Positions 43,381 to 51,860 of a stretch of DNA of 64,000 nucleotides are shown in pieces. Made by a program: the position numbers and the translations under genes. Below the pieces are notes generated by a model that saw nothing but the letters and a program-made list of their open reading frames with translations, ran no database searches and had not been told where the DNA came from. Location: NCBI GenBank assembly GCA_910574015.1, contig CAJSYQ010000005.1:62001-126000 (forward strand). Direction: 5' to 3'. Origin of the DNA: Eubacteriaceae bacterium. GTDB lineage: Bacteria > Bacillota > Clostridia > Lachnospirales > Lachnospiraceae. The first letter of the stretch is position 1; each line of letters begins with the position of its first letter.

Positions 43381-43995
43381 ATGGGTAATGGCAGAATTTC
43401 AAAAAAACAGACAGAAATTCTTGAATATATTAAAGAACAGATCATACAAAAAGGATACCCGCCTGCTGTACGTGAAATCTGTGCTGCAGTCAGCCTGAAA
43501 TCAACATCCTCCGTTCACTCCCATCTCGAAACACTGGAAAAGAACGGATATATCAGAAGAGATCCCACCAAGCCGAGAGCCATTGAGATCGTAGATGACG
43601 AATTTAATCTGACACGGCGGGAGATGCGCAATATTCCTGTGATCGGACAGGTTGCCGCGGGACAGCCGATCTTTGCGGAGCAGAATATCAGCGGTTACTT
43701 TCCCGTCTTGTCTGAGGATCTTCCCTCCGGCGATCTGTTTATGCTGGACGTGCGGGGCGAAAGCATGATCAACATCGGCATCTTTGACGGAGACAAAATT
43801 ATTGTACAGCAGACCTCTACCGCCAGTAACGGTGATGTAGTGGTAGCCCTGGTGGAGGATTCCGCCACTGTGAAAACGTATTACAGGGAACGGGATCGTT
43901 ACCGGCTGCAGCCGGAAAATGACAATATGGATCCGATCTATGTCGATGAGGTGATCATTCTCGGAAAAGTAGTAGGTCTATTCCGGATTATGTAA
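43381..43995 (+). CDS. lexA: SOS repressor LexA
   Basis: LexA represses damage-response genes and cleaves itself when RecA is activated. The 204-residue protein has a winged helix with YPPAVREICAAVSLKSTSSVHSHL, the cleavage bond Ala93-Gly94 in VAAGQP, the catalytic Ser128 in GESM and Lys165 in ATVK. The start has AAAAAGGAGG about ten bases upstream. All catalytic residues are present, so it should be functional. Confidence 0.98.
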   Translation: MGNGRISKKQTEILEYIKEQIIQKGYPPAVREICAAVSLKSTSSVHSHLETLEKNGYIRRDPTKPRAIEIVDDEFNLTRREMRNIPVIGQVAAGQPIFAEQNISGYFPVLSEDLPSGDLFMLDVRGESMINIGIFDGDKIIVQQTSTASNGDVVVALVEDSATVKTYYRERDRYRLQPENDNMDPIYVDEVIILGKVVGLFRIM

Positions 43996-44000
43996 GAAAG

Positions 44001-44048
44001 AAGAGGGTGTCCCAAAAGTCATGAGGTGACTTGAGGGACTACCCTCTT
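44001..44048. terminator. bidirectional terminator between lexA and rsfS
   Basis: AAGAGGGT and CCC pair with GGG and ACCCTCTT around an inner AGTCA/TGACT stem. The minus strand carries TCTTCTTTCTT after the stem, the plus strand only TTC, so it serves rsfS best. The outer sequence AGAGGGTGTCCC is identical to the left arm of the terminator at 14939. Confidence 0.75.
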
Positions 44049-44065
44049 CAAATGATACCGTTGAA

Positions 44066-44422
44066 CTAGTTCAACTCTTCTCTTTCCACTTTCTTTCCGT
44101 CTCTCCAGATCCGTTCCAGATCATAAAATAACCGATCCTCTTTTGAAAAAATGTGTATGATCACATTTCCATAATCCATCAGGATCCATGTAGAGTTTTT
44201 ATTTCCCTCCACACGCTTATTTGTATAGCCCGCCCGTGCCAGCTTCTCCTCCACCAGATCGGTCATAGCTGTCATCTGGTTCTGATTGTCACCGCTGGCA
44301 ATTACAAGATAATCTGCGATCACTGAGATTTCATCAATCTTCAATATCTCTATATCATGTCCCAGCTTTTCATCCAGGGCATCATACGCAATCTGCACCA
44401 TTTCCTTTGCATTCTTTTCCAC
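44066..44422 (-). CDS. rsfS: ribosomal silencing factor RsfS
   Basis: RsfS binds ribosomal protein L14 and blocks joining of the subunits when nutrients run out. The 118-residue protein has the DUF143 core AYDALDEKLGHDIEILKIDEIS, VIASGDNQNQM and WILMDYGNVIIHIFSKEDRLFYDLERIWRD. Translation starts at GTG 44422, 41 bases inside the nadD-yqeK gene, with GGAAAGGG upstream. A perfect 16-base palindrome covers its stop codon. Confidence 0.95.
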   Translation of the reverse strand: MEKNAKEMVQIAYDALDEKLGHDIEILKIDEISVIADYLVIASGDNQNQMTAMTDLVEEKLARAGYTNKRVEGNKNSTWILMDYGNVIIHIFSKEDRLFYDLERIWRDGKKVEREELN

Positions 44423-45644
44423 TTATATCACCCTTTCCTTTATAATATTCGTAGGTCTGAATCGTCCGTTCATCAATTTCCTTTTCCTCACTGTTTTTGA
44501 GATAAGCCACTGTGTCTGTCAGTATCATCAGCAGAGCGCTGTCCAGGTCATGGTAGCTTTCCTTTCTGATCTCTGCCAGGGGGTACGGCTGGCAGTCCAT
44601 CCTTCTTCCCGGTTCAATATAATCCGCTATATAGATGATCTTCTCCAGTGTCGTCATCTCCGGTTTTCCTGTGGTATGATACGATATGGCAGAACATATT
44701 TCCTCATCGCAGACTCCGTACCGCTCCCTTGCCAGCCAGGCTCCCAGCTTGCCGTGGATCAGTGCGGTGTTATTCCTTTCCGTATCGCTCAGAACAATTC
44801 CGTAATCCTTACACAGGGAGAGCATCTCCTCCCCGGTATAATATTTGGCACAATCGTGGAGCATTCCTGCCAGTTCTGCCCGCGGGATATCCGTCTCCCT
44901 CTCCCAGCAGTGGCAGAATGCCAGGGAGGCCGCAGTCTCCGCCACCCGGACGGTATGAAGATACCGTCCGGGCCGGAGTGTGGCGGACAGATATTTCATA
45001 AGCATCGGATCCACTTTTTCTATTTTCAGCTTCCCCGGTTTTCCGTGAAATAATCCGTGGAGCTTCATATACAAAATCACTGGTTCCGGACAATATCCGG
45101 TGAGGGGCTCCCCATCCCGGACCCTATCCCGGATCTGTTCGGATGAAATCTCAATCCGGTCCATCCTGACAGGGAGGATCCTTCCATGAAAACGGCCGCC
45201 CTGTTCCTGACACAAACGCTTTATCTTATCCTCTGCCACAGCTCCCCGGGGCGCCGCCAGCAGGGTACAATATTTCAATATTTTTTCCGGACGGTGCCAT
45301 TTACCAAAAGAGACCAGGGAATCACCGCCCACAATGAAATATAGCTCTGCCTTAGGATACTCTTTATGAATCAGCTTTACCGTATCACTCGTATAAGTGA
45401 TCCCCTCTCGTCTCAACTCAAGATCCGAAAAAAGAAAGTGGGGAATGGCATCGATTGCAGATTTAATCATCCGCGTTCGGTGTTCTTCTGACACAATATC
45501 CCTGTTATCCTTGTGGGGCGGATTTTTTGAGGGCATAAACCACACCTCATCCAGTCCGTACTGCTCGTACGCCGCCTGTGCCATAATAAGATGCGCATTG
45601 TGGACCGGATTAAACGTGCCTCCCATAATACCGATTTTTTTCAT
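44382..45644 (-). CDS. nadD: fusion of nicotinate-nucleotide adenylyltransferase and YqeK-type HD hydrolase
   Basis: The first half (about 1-200) is NadD, which makes nicotinate adenine dinucleotide in NAD synthesis: GGTFNPVHNAHL, PPHK, and ISSEQIRDRV (ISST-like signature). The second half (about 215-400) is a YqeK-like HD phosphohydrolase with LHTVRVAETA, MLHDCAKYY, SAISYHTTGKP and IADYIEPGRR; YqeK relatives hydrolyse diadenosine tetraphosphate. In Bacillus nadD and yqeK are separate genes. ATG 45644 is chosen since GGGGA then has a six-base spacing. The 420 residues equal the sum of both enzymes. Confidence 0.92.
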   Translation of the reverse strand: MKKIGIMGGTFNPVHNAHLIMAQAAYEQYGLDEVWFMPSKNPPHKDNRDIVSEEHRTRMIKSAIDAIPHFLFSDLELRREGITYTSDTVKLIHKEYPKAELYFIVGGDSLVSFGKWHRPEKILKYCTLLAAPRGAVAEDKIKRLCQEQGGRFHGRILPVRMDRIEISSEQIRDRVRDGEPLTGYCPEPVILYMKLHGLFHGKPGKLKIEKVDPMLMKYLSATLRPGRYLHTVRVAETAASLAFCHCWERETDIPRAELAGMLHDCAKYYTGEEMLSLCKDYGIVLSDTERNNTALIHGKLGAWLARERYGVCDEEICSAISYHTTGKPEMTTLEKIIYIADYIEPGRRMDCQPYPLAEIRKESYHDLDSALLMILTDTVAYLKNSEEKEIDERTIQTYEYYKGKGDISGKECKGNGADCV

Positions 45645-45666
45645 GATCATTCCCCGTTCTCATTTA

Positions 45667-45969
45667 TTATGATTTCTTCTCTCTTGGCAGTTCGATCTTC
45701 TTCTTTGTGGAAGATTCACGATACAGTACAATTTTCTTTCCGATCACCTGGACAACATGGGAATGTGTTCTTTCCGCCAGTGTAGAGGCGATTTCATGGA
45801 TATCGGCAAAGCAATTTTTCAGAACGTTGATTTTAATCAGTTCCCTCGCCTCCAGAGCCTCCTCCACTGATCTGGTAAGCTCTGGCGTCACGGTTGCCTT
45901 GCCAATCTGAACTACCGGTTCTATCTTCATTGCAAGCCCCTTTAAATAGGCGCGCTGTTTACTTGTCAT
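45667..45969 (-). CDS. yhbY: YhbY family (CRM domain) RNA-binding protein
   Basis: A 100-residue protein made of one CRM domain: MTSKQRAYLKGLAMKIEPVVQIGK and ELIKINVLKNCF, with a GxxG-like loop VIGKKIVLYRES. It associates with pre-50S ribosomes and is normally found between obgE and nadD. ATG 45969 is chosen because GGAGGA lies seven bases upstream and the protein then has the usual length; the open frame beginning at 46023 overlaps the obgE end. Confidence 0.93.
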   Translation of the reverse strand: MTSKQRAYLKGLAMKIEPVVQIGKATVTPELTRSVEEALEARELIKINVLKNCFADIHEIASTLAERTHSHVVQVIGKKIVLYRESSTKKKIELPREKKS

Positions 45970-45994
45970 TTTTTCTTCCTCCATTCCTGTGCCA

Positions 45995-47287
45995 TTAACG
46001 GAAATATTCAAACTGCCAGCCATACATTTTTACCGTATCACCCTCTTCAATTCCCAGCTTATCCAGTTCTTCCAGAATGCCATTGTTCTTTAAGAATTTC
46101 TGAAAGAATTCAAAGCCTTTTTCTGAATCGAGATTCGTGTATCCCAGCATCCGCTCGATACGGGGGCCCTCAACAATAAAGAGGCCGTCTGTTTCTTCGC
46201 TCTTTTCCACCGTAAATGGTTCATTGGCAAAATCTGGTTCCTTTACCATGTATTCTCTCTCAAATACAACTTGATTTTCCGGAATCTTGTCCAGCATCTC
46301 TTTCACGTGGTACAAAAGCTCCCGCACGCCCTCTCCTGTTGCGGCAGAAATCGGGTATACCTGGATTCCCATCGGTTCAAATTCCTCTTTTAACTGCGCC
46401 AGAACGTTATCCCTGTCCTCTCCGTAAAGGCAGTCCATCTTATTTGCTGCGATAACCTGTGGCCGCTTTGCAATTTGTGGATCGTATGCCTGAAGCTCCT
46501 GATTGATCACCTGAATATCCTCCACCGGATCCCTGCCCTCGGTAGAAGCAGCGTCAACCAGATGAATCATAACCCGGGTTCTCTCAATATGACGCAGGAA
46601 TTCATGGCCGAGACCAACCCCCTCGGAAGCTCCCTGAATCAGCCCTGGTATATCTGCCATCACAAAACCATCTGCACCCTCCAGATCCACCACACCGAGA
46701 TTGGGATTTAATGTAGTAAAATGATAATTCGCAATCTTGGGCTGGGCATTGGTCACTCTGGACAAGAGAGTGGATTTACCTACGTTGGGAAATCCCACCA
46801 GACCCACATCCGCGATAACCTTTAATTCAAGCAGAACCTCCAGTTCAATCCCAGGCTTTCCCGGCTGGGCATACTTCGGCACCTGCATGGTAGGGGTGGC
46901 GTAATTCATATTGCCTTTGCCGCCATTGCCGCCCTTTAGTAGAATCTCTCTGCGGTTCTCGTAGGACATATCCGTGATGACCTGTCCGGTGGATGCTTCC
47001 TTTATAATGGTTCCAGCGGGAACACGAATCACCATATCCTCACCATCTGCGCCATGACAGCGCCGTTTTCCTCCCGGTTCTCCGTCTCCGGCTGCGTACT
47101 TCCTCTTATAACGAAAATCGGTCAGGGTATTCAGACCTGGATCCACTTCAAAAATCAGGTCGCCGCCCCTGCCGCCATCACCGCCGTCCGGTCCGCCGTT
47201 GGCCACATACTTTTCTCTTCGGAAACTGACGTGGCCGTCACCGCCTCTGCCGGAACGTATCTGTATCTTTGCTCTGTCTGCAAACAT
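45995..47287 (-). CDS. obgE: GTPase Obg (CgtA)
   Basis: Large-subunit assembly GTPase linked to stringent and sporulation control. The 430-residue protein has the glycine-rich OBG domain (GGDGHVSFRREKYV, NGGPDGGDGGRGG), a G domain with G1 GFPNVGKSTLL and G3 DIPGLIQGA plus NKMD (G4), and the C-terminal OCT domain. ATG 47287 is preferred to the longer frame at 47314 since GGAG then fits and the protein begins MFADRAKIQ as usual. A hairpin separates it from rpmA. Confidence 0.97.
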   Translation of the reverse strand: MFADRAKIQIRSGRGGDGHVSFRREKYVANGGPDGGDGGRGGDLIFEVDPGLNTLTDFRYKRKYAAGDGEPGGKRRCHGADGEDMVIRVPAGTIIKEASTGQVITDMSYENRREILLKGGNGGKGNMNYATPTMQVPKYAQPGKPGIELEVLLELKVIADVGLVGFPNVGKSTLLSRVTNAQPKIANYHFTTLNPNLGVVDLEGADGFVMADIPGLIQGASEGVGLGHEFLRHIERTRVMIHLVDAASTEGRDPVEDIQVINQELQAYDPQIAKRPQVIAANKMDCLYGEDRDNVLAQLKEEFEPMGIQVYPISAATGEGVRELLYHVKEMLDKIPENQVVFEREYMVKEPDFANEPFTVEKSEETDGLFIVEGPRIERMLGYTNLDSEKGFEFFQKFLKNNGILEELDKLGIEEGDTVKMYGWQFEYFR

Positions 47288-47323
47288 TTTACTCTCCATT
47301 TCTATATCTGACAAATGCCCTAC

Positions 47324-47354
47324 GGAAAAACAAGGGCTGCTTATTCGGCAGCCC
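47324..47354 (-). terminator. terminator-like hairpin between rpmA and obgE
   Basis: GGGCTGC (47334-47340) pairs perfectly with GCAGCCC (47348-47354), loop of seven bases, and on the minus strand it is followed by TTGTTTTTCC. No promoter for obgE is evident after it, so partial read-through is likely. Confidence 0.75.
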
Positions 47355-47373
47355 CTGAACGTTTCATCTCAAC

Positions 47374-47661
47374 TTATTTGCTCTCTACTGGATATACGGA
47401 AGCCTGTTTCTTATCTCTTCCCTTTCTCTCGAAACGAAGAACACCGTCTACCAAAGCATACAATGTATCGTCTCCCCCTTTACCGACATTTACACCTGGG
47501 TGAATCCTGGTCCCGCGCTGTCTGTAAAGGATATTACCAGCCAGAACAAACTGTCCGTCAGCTCTTTTTGCGCCTAATCTCTTGGATTCGGAATCTCTGC
47601 CGTTCTTTGTCGATCCCATTCCCTTTTTATGAGCGAATAACTGAAGGTTCATATTCATCAT
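47374..47661 (-). CDS. rpmA: 50S ribosomal protein L27 with cleavable N-terminal extension
   Basis: The 95-residue protein begins [24 protein letters not shown]. In Firmicutes L27 is made with a short leader that Prp removes after the Phe of LxLQFFA; here the motif reads NLQLFA, leaving AHKKG as mature N-terminus. That N-terminus reaches the peptidyl transferase centre. AGGAGG precedes the ATG. It lies 12 bp after prp in the order rplU-prp-rpmA. Confidence 0.97.
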   Translation of the reverse strand: MMNMNLQLFAHKKGMGSTKNGRDSESKRLGAKRADGQFVLAGNILYRQRGTRIHPGVNVGKGGDDTLYALVDGVLRFERKGRDKKQASVYPVESK

Positions 47662-47673
47662 GGTCTTTTCCTC

Positions 47674-47994
47674 CTAACGATTAATGATCGTAACATATTG
47701 GCTGCCATATGATTTCCCTATCTCCTGGATGCCAAGCAGCATGGAATGCAATAATAAATCCGATTTGGATGACGGCAGATCCGCCAGATCAAAATCAATC
47801 ATTCCACGCTCCTCATCTGTGCCGACTGAAAATTCATCCTGTGTGAATTCTTCAATGGAATTGACACAATTGATGGCCAGTGCGGACACGGCAGAACAGA
47901 TGATATCACTGCCCCGCTCCGCATACCCGGAATGTCCCTCTATATGAAAGCCTGTAATGCTATCTTTCTGCTTTTTTACAATTACCTGAATCAT
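47674..47994 (-). CDS. prp: ribosomal-processing cysteine protease Prp
   Basis: Prp removes the N-terminal extension of L27. The 106-residue protein has the dyad His21 in EGHSGYAERGSDI and Cys33 in IICSAVSAL, exactly the family spacing. It sits between rplU and rpmA, its substrate gene. Formerly annotated YsxB/DUF464. Confidence 0.95.
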   Translation of the reverse strand: MIQVIVKKQKDSITGFHIEGHSGYAERGSDIICSAVSALAINCVNSIEEFTQDEFSVGTDEERGMIDFDLADLPSSKSDLLLHSMLLGIQEIGKSYGSQYVTIINR

Positions 47995-48007
47995 AGACCT
48001 GCCAGGC

Positions 48008-48316
48008 TTAGGCGATGATCTGATCGATCTTTACCTGCGTATATGGCTGTCTGTGACCATTCTTTTTGTGGTATCCGGTCTTTCTCTTGTATCTGTAAAC
48101 AATAACCTTCTTGCTTTTGCCCTCAGCCACTACAGTTGCTTTGACAGAAGCGCCCTCCACAGTCGGAGTACCAACCTTGACTTCTTTGTCGCCCACCAGA
48201 AGCACCTGGTCAAAAGTCACCTCAGATCCGGCTTCCGCACCAAGCTTTTCCACTCTGATGACATCGCCCTCCTGAACCTTATACTGTTTACCACCGGTTG
48301 CTATAATCGCGTACAT
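48008..48316 (-). CDS. rplU: 50S ribosomal protein L21
   Basis: The 102-residue protein begins [18 protein letters not shown] and ends with [21 protein letters not shown], both typical of L21. ATG 48316 has TAGGAGG upstream; the longer frame to 48346 would cover that site. It is preceded by a strong promoter and an 85-base leader, and followed by prp after 13 bp. Confidence 0.97.
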   Translation of the reverse strand: MYAIIATGGKQYKVQEGDVIRVEKLGAEAGSEVTFDQVLLVGDKEVKVGTPTVEGASVKATVVAEGKSKKVIVYRYKRKTGYHKKNGHRQPYTQVKIDQIIA

Positions 48317-48402
48317 ATAGCACCTCCTACTTAAATTACTCGCCAACTATGGTGCCTGCGTATATAAAAATGCGCAGAACTCAACCTCGTTGTGCGGCAT
48401 AC
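48317..48402 (-). ncRNA. 5' leader of rplU, probable L21 leader element
   Basis: The transcript leader from the promoter to the start codon can fold into CTGCG/CGCAG around an AT-rich loop plus further weak stems, and ends in TAGGAGGT. An L21 leader motif is known in front of rplU in Firmicutes and is thought to mediate autoregulation. I assign it by position and size, not by a covariance match. Confidence 0.4.
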
Positions 48403-48408
48403 TGTTGT

Positions 48409-48438
48409 AGTATAACATCAGTATCCCGGGAATGTCAA
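48409..48438 (-). promoter_or_regulatory. sigma-A promoter of rplU-prp-rpmA
   Basis: On the minus strand consensus TTGACA (48438-48433) and TATACT (48414-48409) are 18 bp apart. Confidence 0.85.
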
Positions 48439-48500
48439 GATATTTTCAGAAATATATTACCAAAGAAGATTCCAGAAATAAGGATAATTTTATATTTTTT

Positions 48501-50078
48501 TCATTCTGATTTGTTGGGCCCCTCATATATCATTTTGACTATCCTGCCATCTATGTCAATCTGGTTTATCTTCATATACTGTCCTCCGCTGTATGATCTA
48601 ACATAAATTCTATCCTCCTCCACCCGGATCCCGTCGAAGCCATCGACAGCTCTTTTCAGTGTTTTGATCCTTTTCACACCCTCCGGCCCCATCCGGTATA
48701 GATTTCTTCTGCGGCAAAACAAAAGACTGTCATCGAAAAAATTTACTGCGTCAGCTTTCGCATGAAATAACTGCTCCACACAATCCTCCTGTATATTGAG
48801 CCGGCTCAGACCATCCTCCGAATTATAATAAACAAATCCGTTGTAAAAGGATAACTGGCTGCCGGCATCGCTGTCTCCCTCTTGACAGATGTCTTTGTAA
48901 ATAGCAACACTGCCATCGGAAAGACGGATCCTTCCAAGCCCAGTGATCATGTCCTCCGACAGGTCACAATATATAAACCAAAGATCTTCTCTATATTTAT
49001 AAATCTGCTCAATCTCGGTGTCAATCTTATACAGCTCCTGTCTTTTTCTGCCGCTATAGTCAATCCTGCAGAGAAAGGTCTTATTGCTCTGTGCGATATC
49101 TGTGTAGTAAATGGCATCCTCGGCAAAAAACACGGGATTCCACTGGGAATAATGGAAATTGATAATGGTCTCCGTCCCATTCCCTCCTGTGCGCTTCAGT
49201 TCATTTTCCCTATCGTCATAAAAATATGAATAGCCATCTTTCCTGTACAGGGGTGCTTCGTCAGTAAAGTCCCCCTCTTCCCTTGCCACAACAAAGGATC
49301 CGTTGATCCGGTTATTGTTTTTCTGTATATCGGGCACATCCTCTCCTGCATGGATTCTGTCCCGTGTTTTTTTGTCCGTTCGTATCCGCCGGGCATCCTT
49401 TAGGGAGATCGTCTTAAATTTATCCAGGTCATAAGCCGGATAATCGTCTGTCAAGGGGTTAGGGGTCAGTTTCAAAAAGTCGATATCCTGATCGTTCTTA
49501 TAAGCTCTCTCGGATTCACGGATCATGGTCTTATCCGAAGAAAGCTCTTTGATTGGCTGCCAGTCCTTTTCCGGTTCCCTGGATATTCCGGAATAGTCAT
49601 TCTGCCACAGCTTCTGTACGGTTAGTCTGCCGTCCCGGACCGTCATATATCCATAGTGTTCCTGGCCTCCTCCGACAGAAAAGGTAAAAATGCCAGGATA
49701 TGAGGAATCAGTGGAATACATCAGCCGGGTACTCCCTGTCAGCTGCCATCTTCCCGTCTCCCTCACGTCATCATGAAGTGAATAGACTTTCAGATTATCC
49801 TCATCCTCTTCTGCGCGATCTATTACAAATAACTCGGGTTCTTCTGTCTGATCAATATTTTTCAGAAAATAATACAGATAATCCGGGTCACTGTCTTTCC
49901 TATACCGCTCTCTTAAAAATTCCCGGCAGGCAGTCTTCCATCCCTCTTCTGAAACCGGTGTCTCCATGGCAGCTGTTCCGCTGACCGATTTTATTTCGTT
50001 CCCTAGACCCGCCGTTCCACAGCTGCTTAAGAGCACTGCGGTGAAAAGAACGGATAATACTCTGGCATATCCCCGCAT
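48501..50078 (-). CDS. lipoprotein, DUF5050-like beta-propeller candidate
   Basis: The 525-residue protein has a lipoprotein signal with lipobox LLSSC (Cys20), so it should be anchored at the outer membrane face. The N-terminal half has a region that looks like a helical/beta domain (WKTACREFLRERYRKD). The second half is made of short repeats with Tyr, Asp-Ile and Arg patterns (IYYTDIAQSNKTFLCRIDYSG, GFVYYNSEDGLSRLN), typical of the DUF5050/TolB-like propellers often seen in Clostridia. Ligand unknown. It lies in the stretch that interrupts the ribosomal cluster. Confidence 0.75.
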   Translation of the reverse strand: MRGYARVLSVLFTAVLLSSCGTAGLGNEIKSVSGTAAMETPVSEEGWKTACREFLRERYRKDSDPDYLYYFLKNIDQTEEPELFVIDRAEEDEDNLKVYSLHDDVRETGRWQLTGSTRLMYSTDSSYPGIFTFSVGGGQEHYGYMTVRDGRLTVQKLWQNDYSGISREPEKDWQPIKELSSDKTMIRESERAYKNDQDIDFLKLTPNPLTDDYPAYDLDKFKTISLKDARRIRTDKKTRDRIHAGEDVPDIQKNNNRINGSFVVAREEGDFTDEAPLYRKDGYSYFYDDRENELKRTGGNGTETIINFHYSQWNPVFFAEDAIYYTDIAQSNKTFLCRIDYSGRKRQELYKIDTEIEQIYKYREDLWFIYCDLSEDMITGLGRIRLSDGSVAIYKDICQEGDSDAGSQLSFYNGFVYYNSEDGLSRLNIQEDCVEQLFHAKADAVNFFDDSLLFCRRRNLYRMGPEGVKRIKTLKRAVDGFDGIRVEEDRIYVRSYSGGQYMKINQIDIDGRIVKMIYEGPNKSE

Positions 50079-50102
50079 ATTACGTTCCCCCCCTTGTAAT
50101 TC

Positions 50103-50354
50103 CTATCTGCTGCTCTTATAGAGCGCATAAAAATCGCTTTCCGCATTCTCCACGGTCCTGTTCAACCATCTCTTCGCATCATCCAGCGCCTTATTATAAA
50201 TTATCTCTCCCAGTACATCCAGGAAAAAATCCAACACCGTCTCCGCTCCAATGATACCCAGCTCTTCGTCTCTCTCCTCCTGAAAGAAATAGATGATCTC
50301 CTCCTGCAGTTTCCTCCGCTGTTCAGAAGAAAGGTCATATGTATTTTTTGCCAT
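50103..50354 (-). CDS. DUF2164 family protein
   Basis: The 83-residue protein matches in pattern the DUF2164 family: LSSEQRRKLQEEIIYFFQEERDEELGIIGAETVLDFFLDVLGEIIYNKALDDAKRWL, which I recall as the family core. Function is unknown; it is soluble and mostly helical. ATG 50354 is chosen because AAAGGAG lies upstream and the family begins about here. It is 24 bp ahead of the lipoprotein gene and may be co-transcribed with it. Confidence 0.8.
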   Translation of the reverse strand: MAKNTYDLSSEQRRKLQEEIIYFFQEERDEELGIIGAETVLDFFLDVLGEIIYNKALDDAKRWLNRTVENAESDFYALYKSSR

Positions 50355-50476
50355 CTCGCACTCTCCTTTACACACGCCCTGTTTTGCATTTCCATTTTTA
50401 TTATACCTTCAATTCTTTAAAACTGCAACTGTTGTCCCCAAAATGTCTCTTTTTGAAACAATCCGCCCGATTCCTG

Positions 50477-50505
50477 TGGCAGGCAGTTGGGGAATCTGAT
50501 ATAAT
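50477..50505 (+). promoter_or_regulatory. extended -10 promoter for the ClC gene
   Basis: TGATATAAT with TATAAT at 50500-50505 and a weak -35 TGGCAG (50477-50482), 17 bp spacing. Confidence 0.55.
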
Positions 50506-50562
50506 AAAAGCAAACTATAATGCAGAATGGCGCCGTTGAGCGATCAGAGAGGATGACGGAAA

Positions 50563-51831
50563 ATGAAAAAGTTAGTGCTGCTTCGTATATACATAGGAAG
50601 AATGTTAAAGAACCTGCAGGTTTTTGTGAGGTGGGGTCTCTGTTCTGTCTTTATCGGCCTGTTTGTCGGCGCTTTCAGCACCCTATTTGCTTTCTGTCTG
50701 AGGCAGGTAACAGACTTGCGTGTGGAATGCCCATGGCTGATCCTTTTTCTTCCGGCTGCAGGTGTCGTGATCGTATTCCTGTACCGGGTATTCAATTACA
50801 AAAACGACAAGGGGACGAACCTGGTTCTCTCCACCCTCCATGCCAAATCTGAGATCCCCTTTAAGACGGCGCCGCTCATCTTTATTACGACGATCCTGAC
50901 TCATTTATTTGGGGGAAGTGCCGGCCGCGAGGGAGCTGCCCTCCAGCTGGGGGGCAGTATCGGTCAGCAGTTGGGGAGATTTTTCCGATTTGACGAAAAG
51001 GATCAGAGGATCGTGGTGATGTGCGGTATGAGCGCCGCCTTCTCCGCTATCTTTGGCACGCCTGTCGCCGCCGCCATTTTCTCTTTGGAGGTAGGAAGCA
51101 TCGGTATTATGTACTATGCCGCTCTTGTCCCCTGTGTCTTTTCCGCACTGGTAGCCTCAAAATTTGCCGTCCATATGGGAATCGGCCCGGATGTATTTCA
51201 TCTAACAGAAATACCATCCTTTCAGCTGTTTCCATCCATAAAGATCATCGGGCTGGCACTGTGCTGTGCAGCATTGAGCGCCCTGTTTTGTATCTCTCTT
51301 CACTCCCTTGGTGATGTTTACCGCAAACATCTGAAAAACCCTTATATTCGGATCCTGCTTTCCAGTGCTGTGATCCTTTTGCTCACAGCGGTCCTGCAAA
51401 CCGACGATTATATGGGGGCCGGGGTTCCGGTGATCGAACGGGCAATAGATGGATCGGTATCCCCGCCGGCTTTCATTCTGAAGATTATTTTTACCGCACT
51501 GACACTAGAAGCAGGATTTAAGGGAGGAGAGATCGTGCCGTCATTTTTTGTCGGCGCCACGTTTGGATGTCTGTTTGGTCAGATCTGTGGTATCTCACCC
51601 TCTCTCTGCGCCGCAGTGGGTATGATGTCTATTTTTTGCGGTGTCACAAACTGCCCTATAACCTCTCTTCTGATTTCTTTTGAACTGTTTGGCTATGAAG
51701 CGGTGCCATATTTTCTTCTAGGTATCAGCATCAGCTATCTGATGTCCGGTTATTATGGTCTGTACCATGACCAGACCATTGTTTACTCCAAGTATAAGAC
51801 CGAATTTATCAATAGAAGAACAAGGGAATGA
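50563..51831 (+). CDS. ClC-family chloride channel or proton/chloride antiporter
   Basis: The 422-residue protein has about ten hydrophobic segments and the ClC selectivity motif GGSAGREGAALQLGGSIGQ, where Glu123 corresponds to the external gating glutamate, and GMSAAFSAIFGTPVAAAIFSLE. The external glutamate argues for coupling to protons, as in acid-resistance antiporters, but fluoride or chloride channels are also in this family. There are no C-terminal CBS domains. It is transcribed opposite to its neighbours from its own promoter. Confidence 0.88.
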   Translation: MKKLVLLRIYIGRMLKNLQVFVRWGLCSVFIGLFVGAFSTLFAFCLRQVTDLRVECPWLILFLPAAGVVIVFLYRVFNYKNDKGTNLVLSTLHAKSEIPFKTAPLIFITTILTHLFGGSAGREGAALQLGGSIGQQLGRFFRFDEKDQRIVVMCGMSAAFSAIFGTPVAAAIFSLEVGSIGIMYYAALVPCVFSALVASKFAVHMGIGPDVFHLTEIPSFQLFPSIKIIGLALCCAALSALFCISLHSLGDVYRKHLKNPYIRILLSSAVILLLTAVLQTDDYMGAGVPVIERAIDGSVSPPAFILKIIFTALTLEAGFKGGEIVPSFFVGATFGCLFGQICGISPSLCAAVGMMSIFCGVTNCPITSLLISFELFGYEAVPYFLLGISISYLMSGYYGLYHDQTIVYSKYKTEFINRRTRE

Positions 51832-51860
51832 CCCACCCTGCCATACTATGCGTACTATCT

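Noticed and set aside
44060-44075. GAAC-TA-GTTC palindrome as a LexA box
   Set aside because: The half sites are two bases apart, not four, and it lies at a gene end, not at a promoter.
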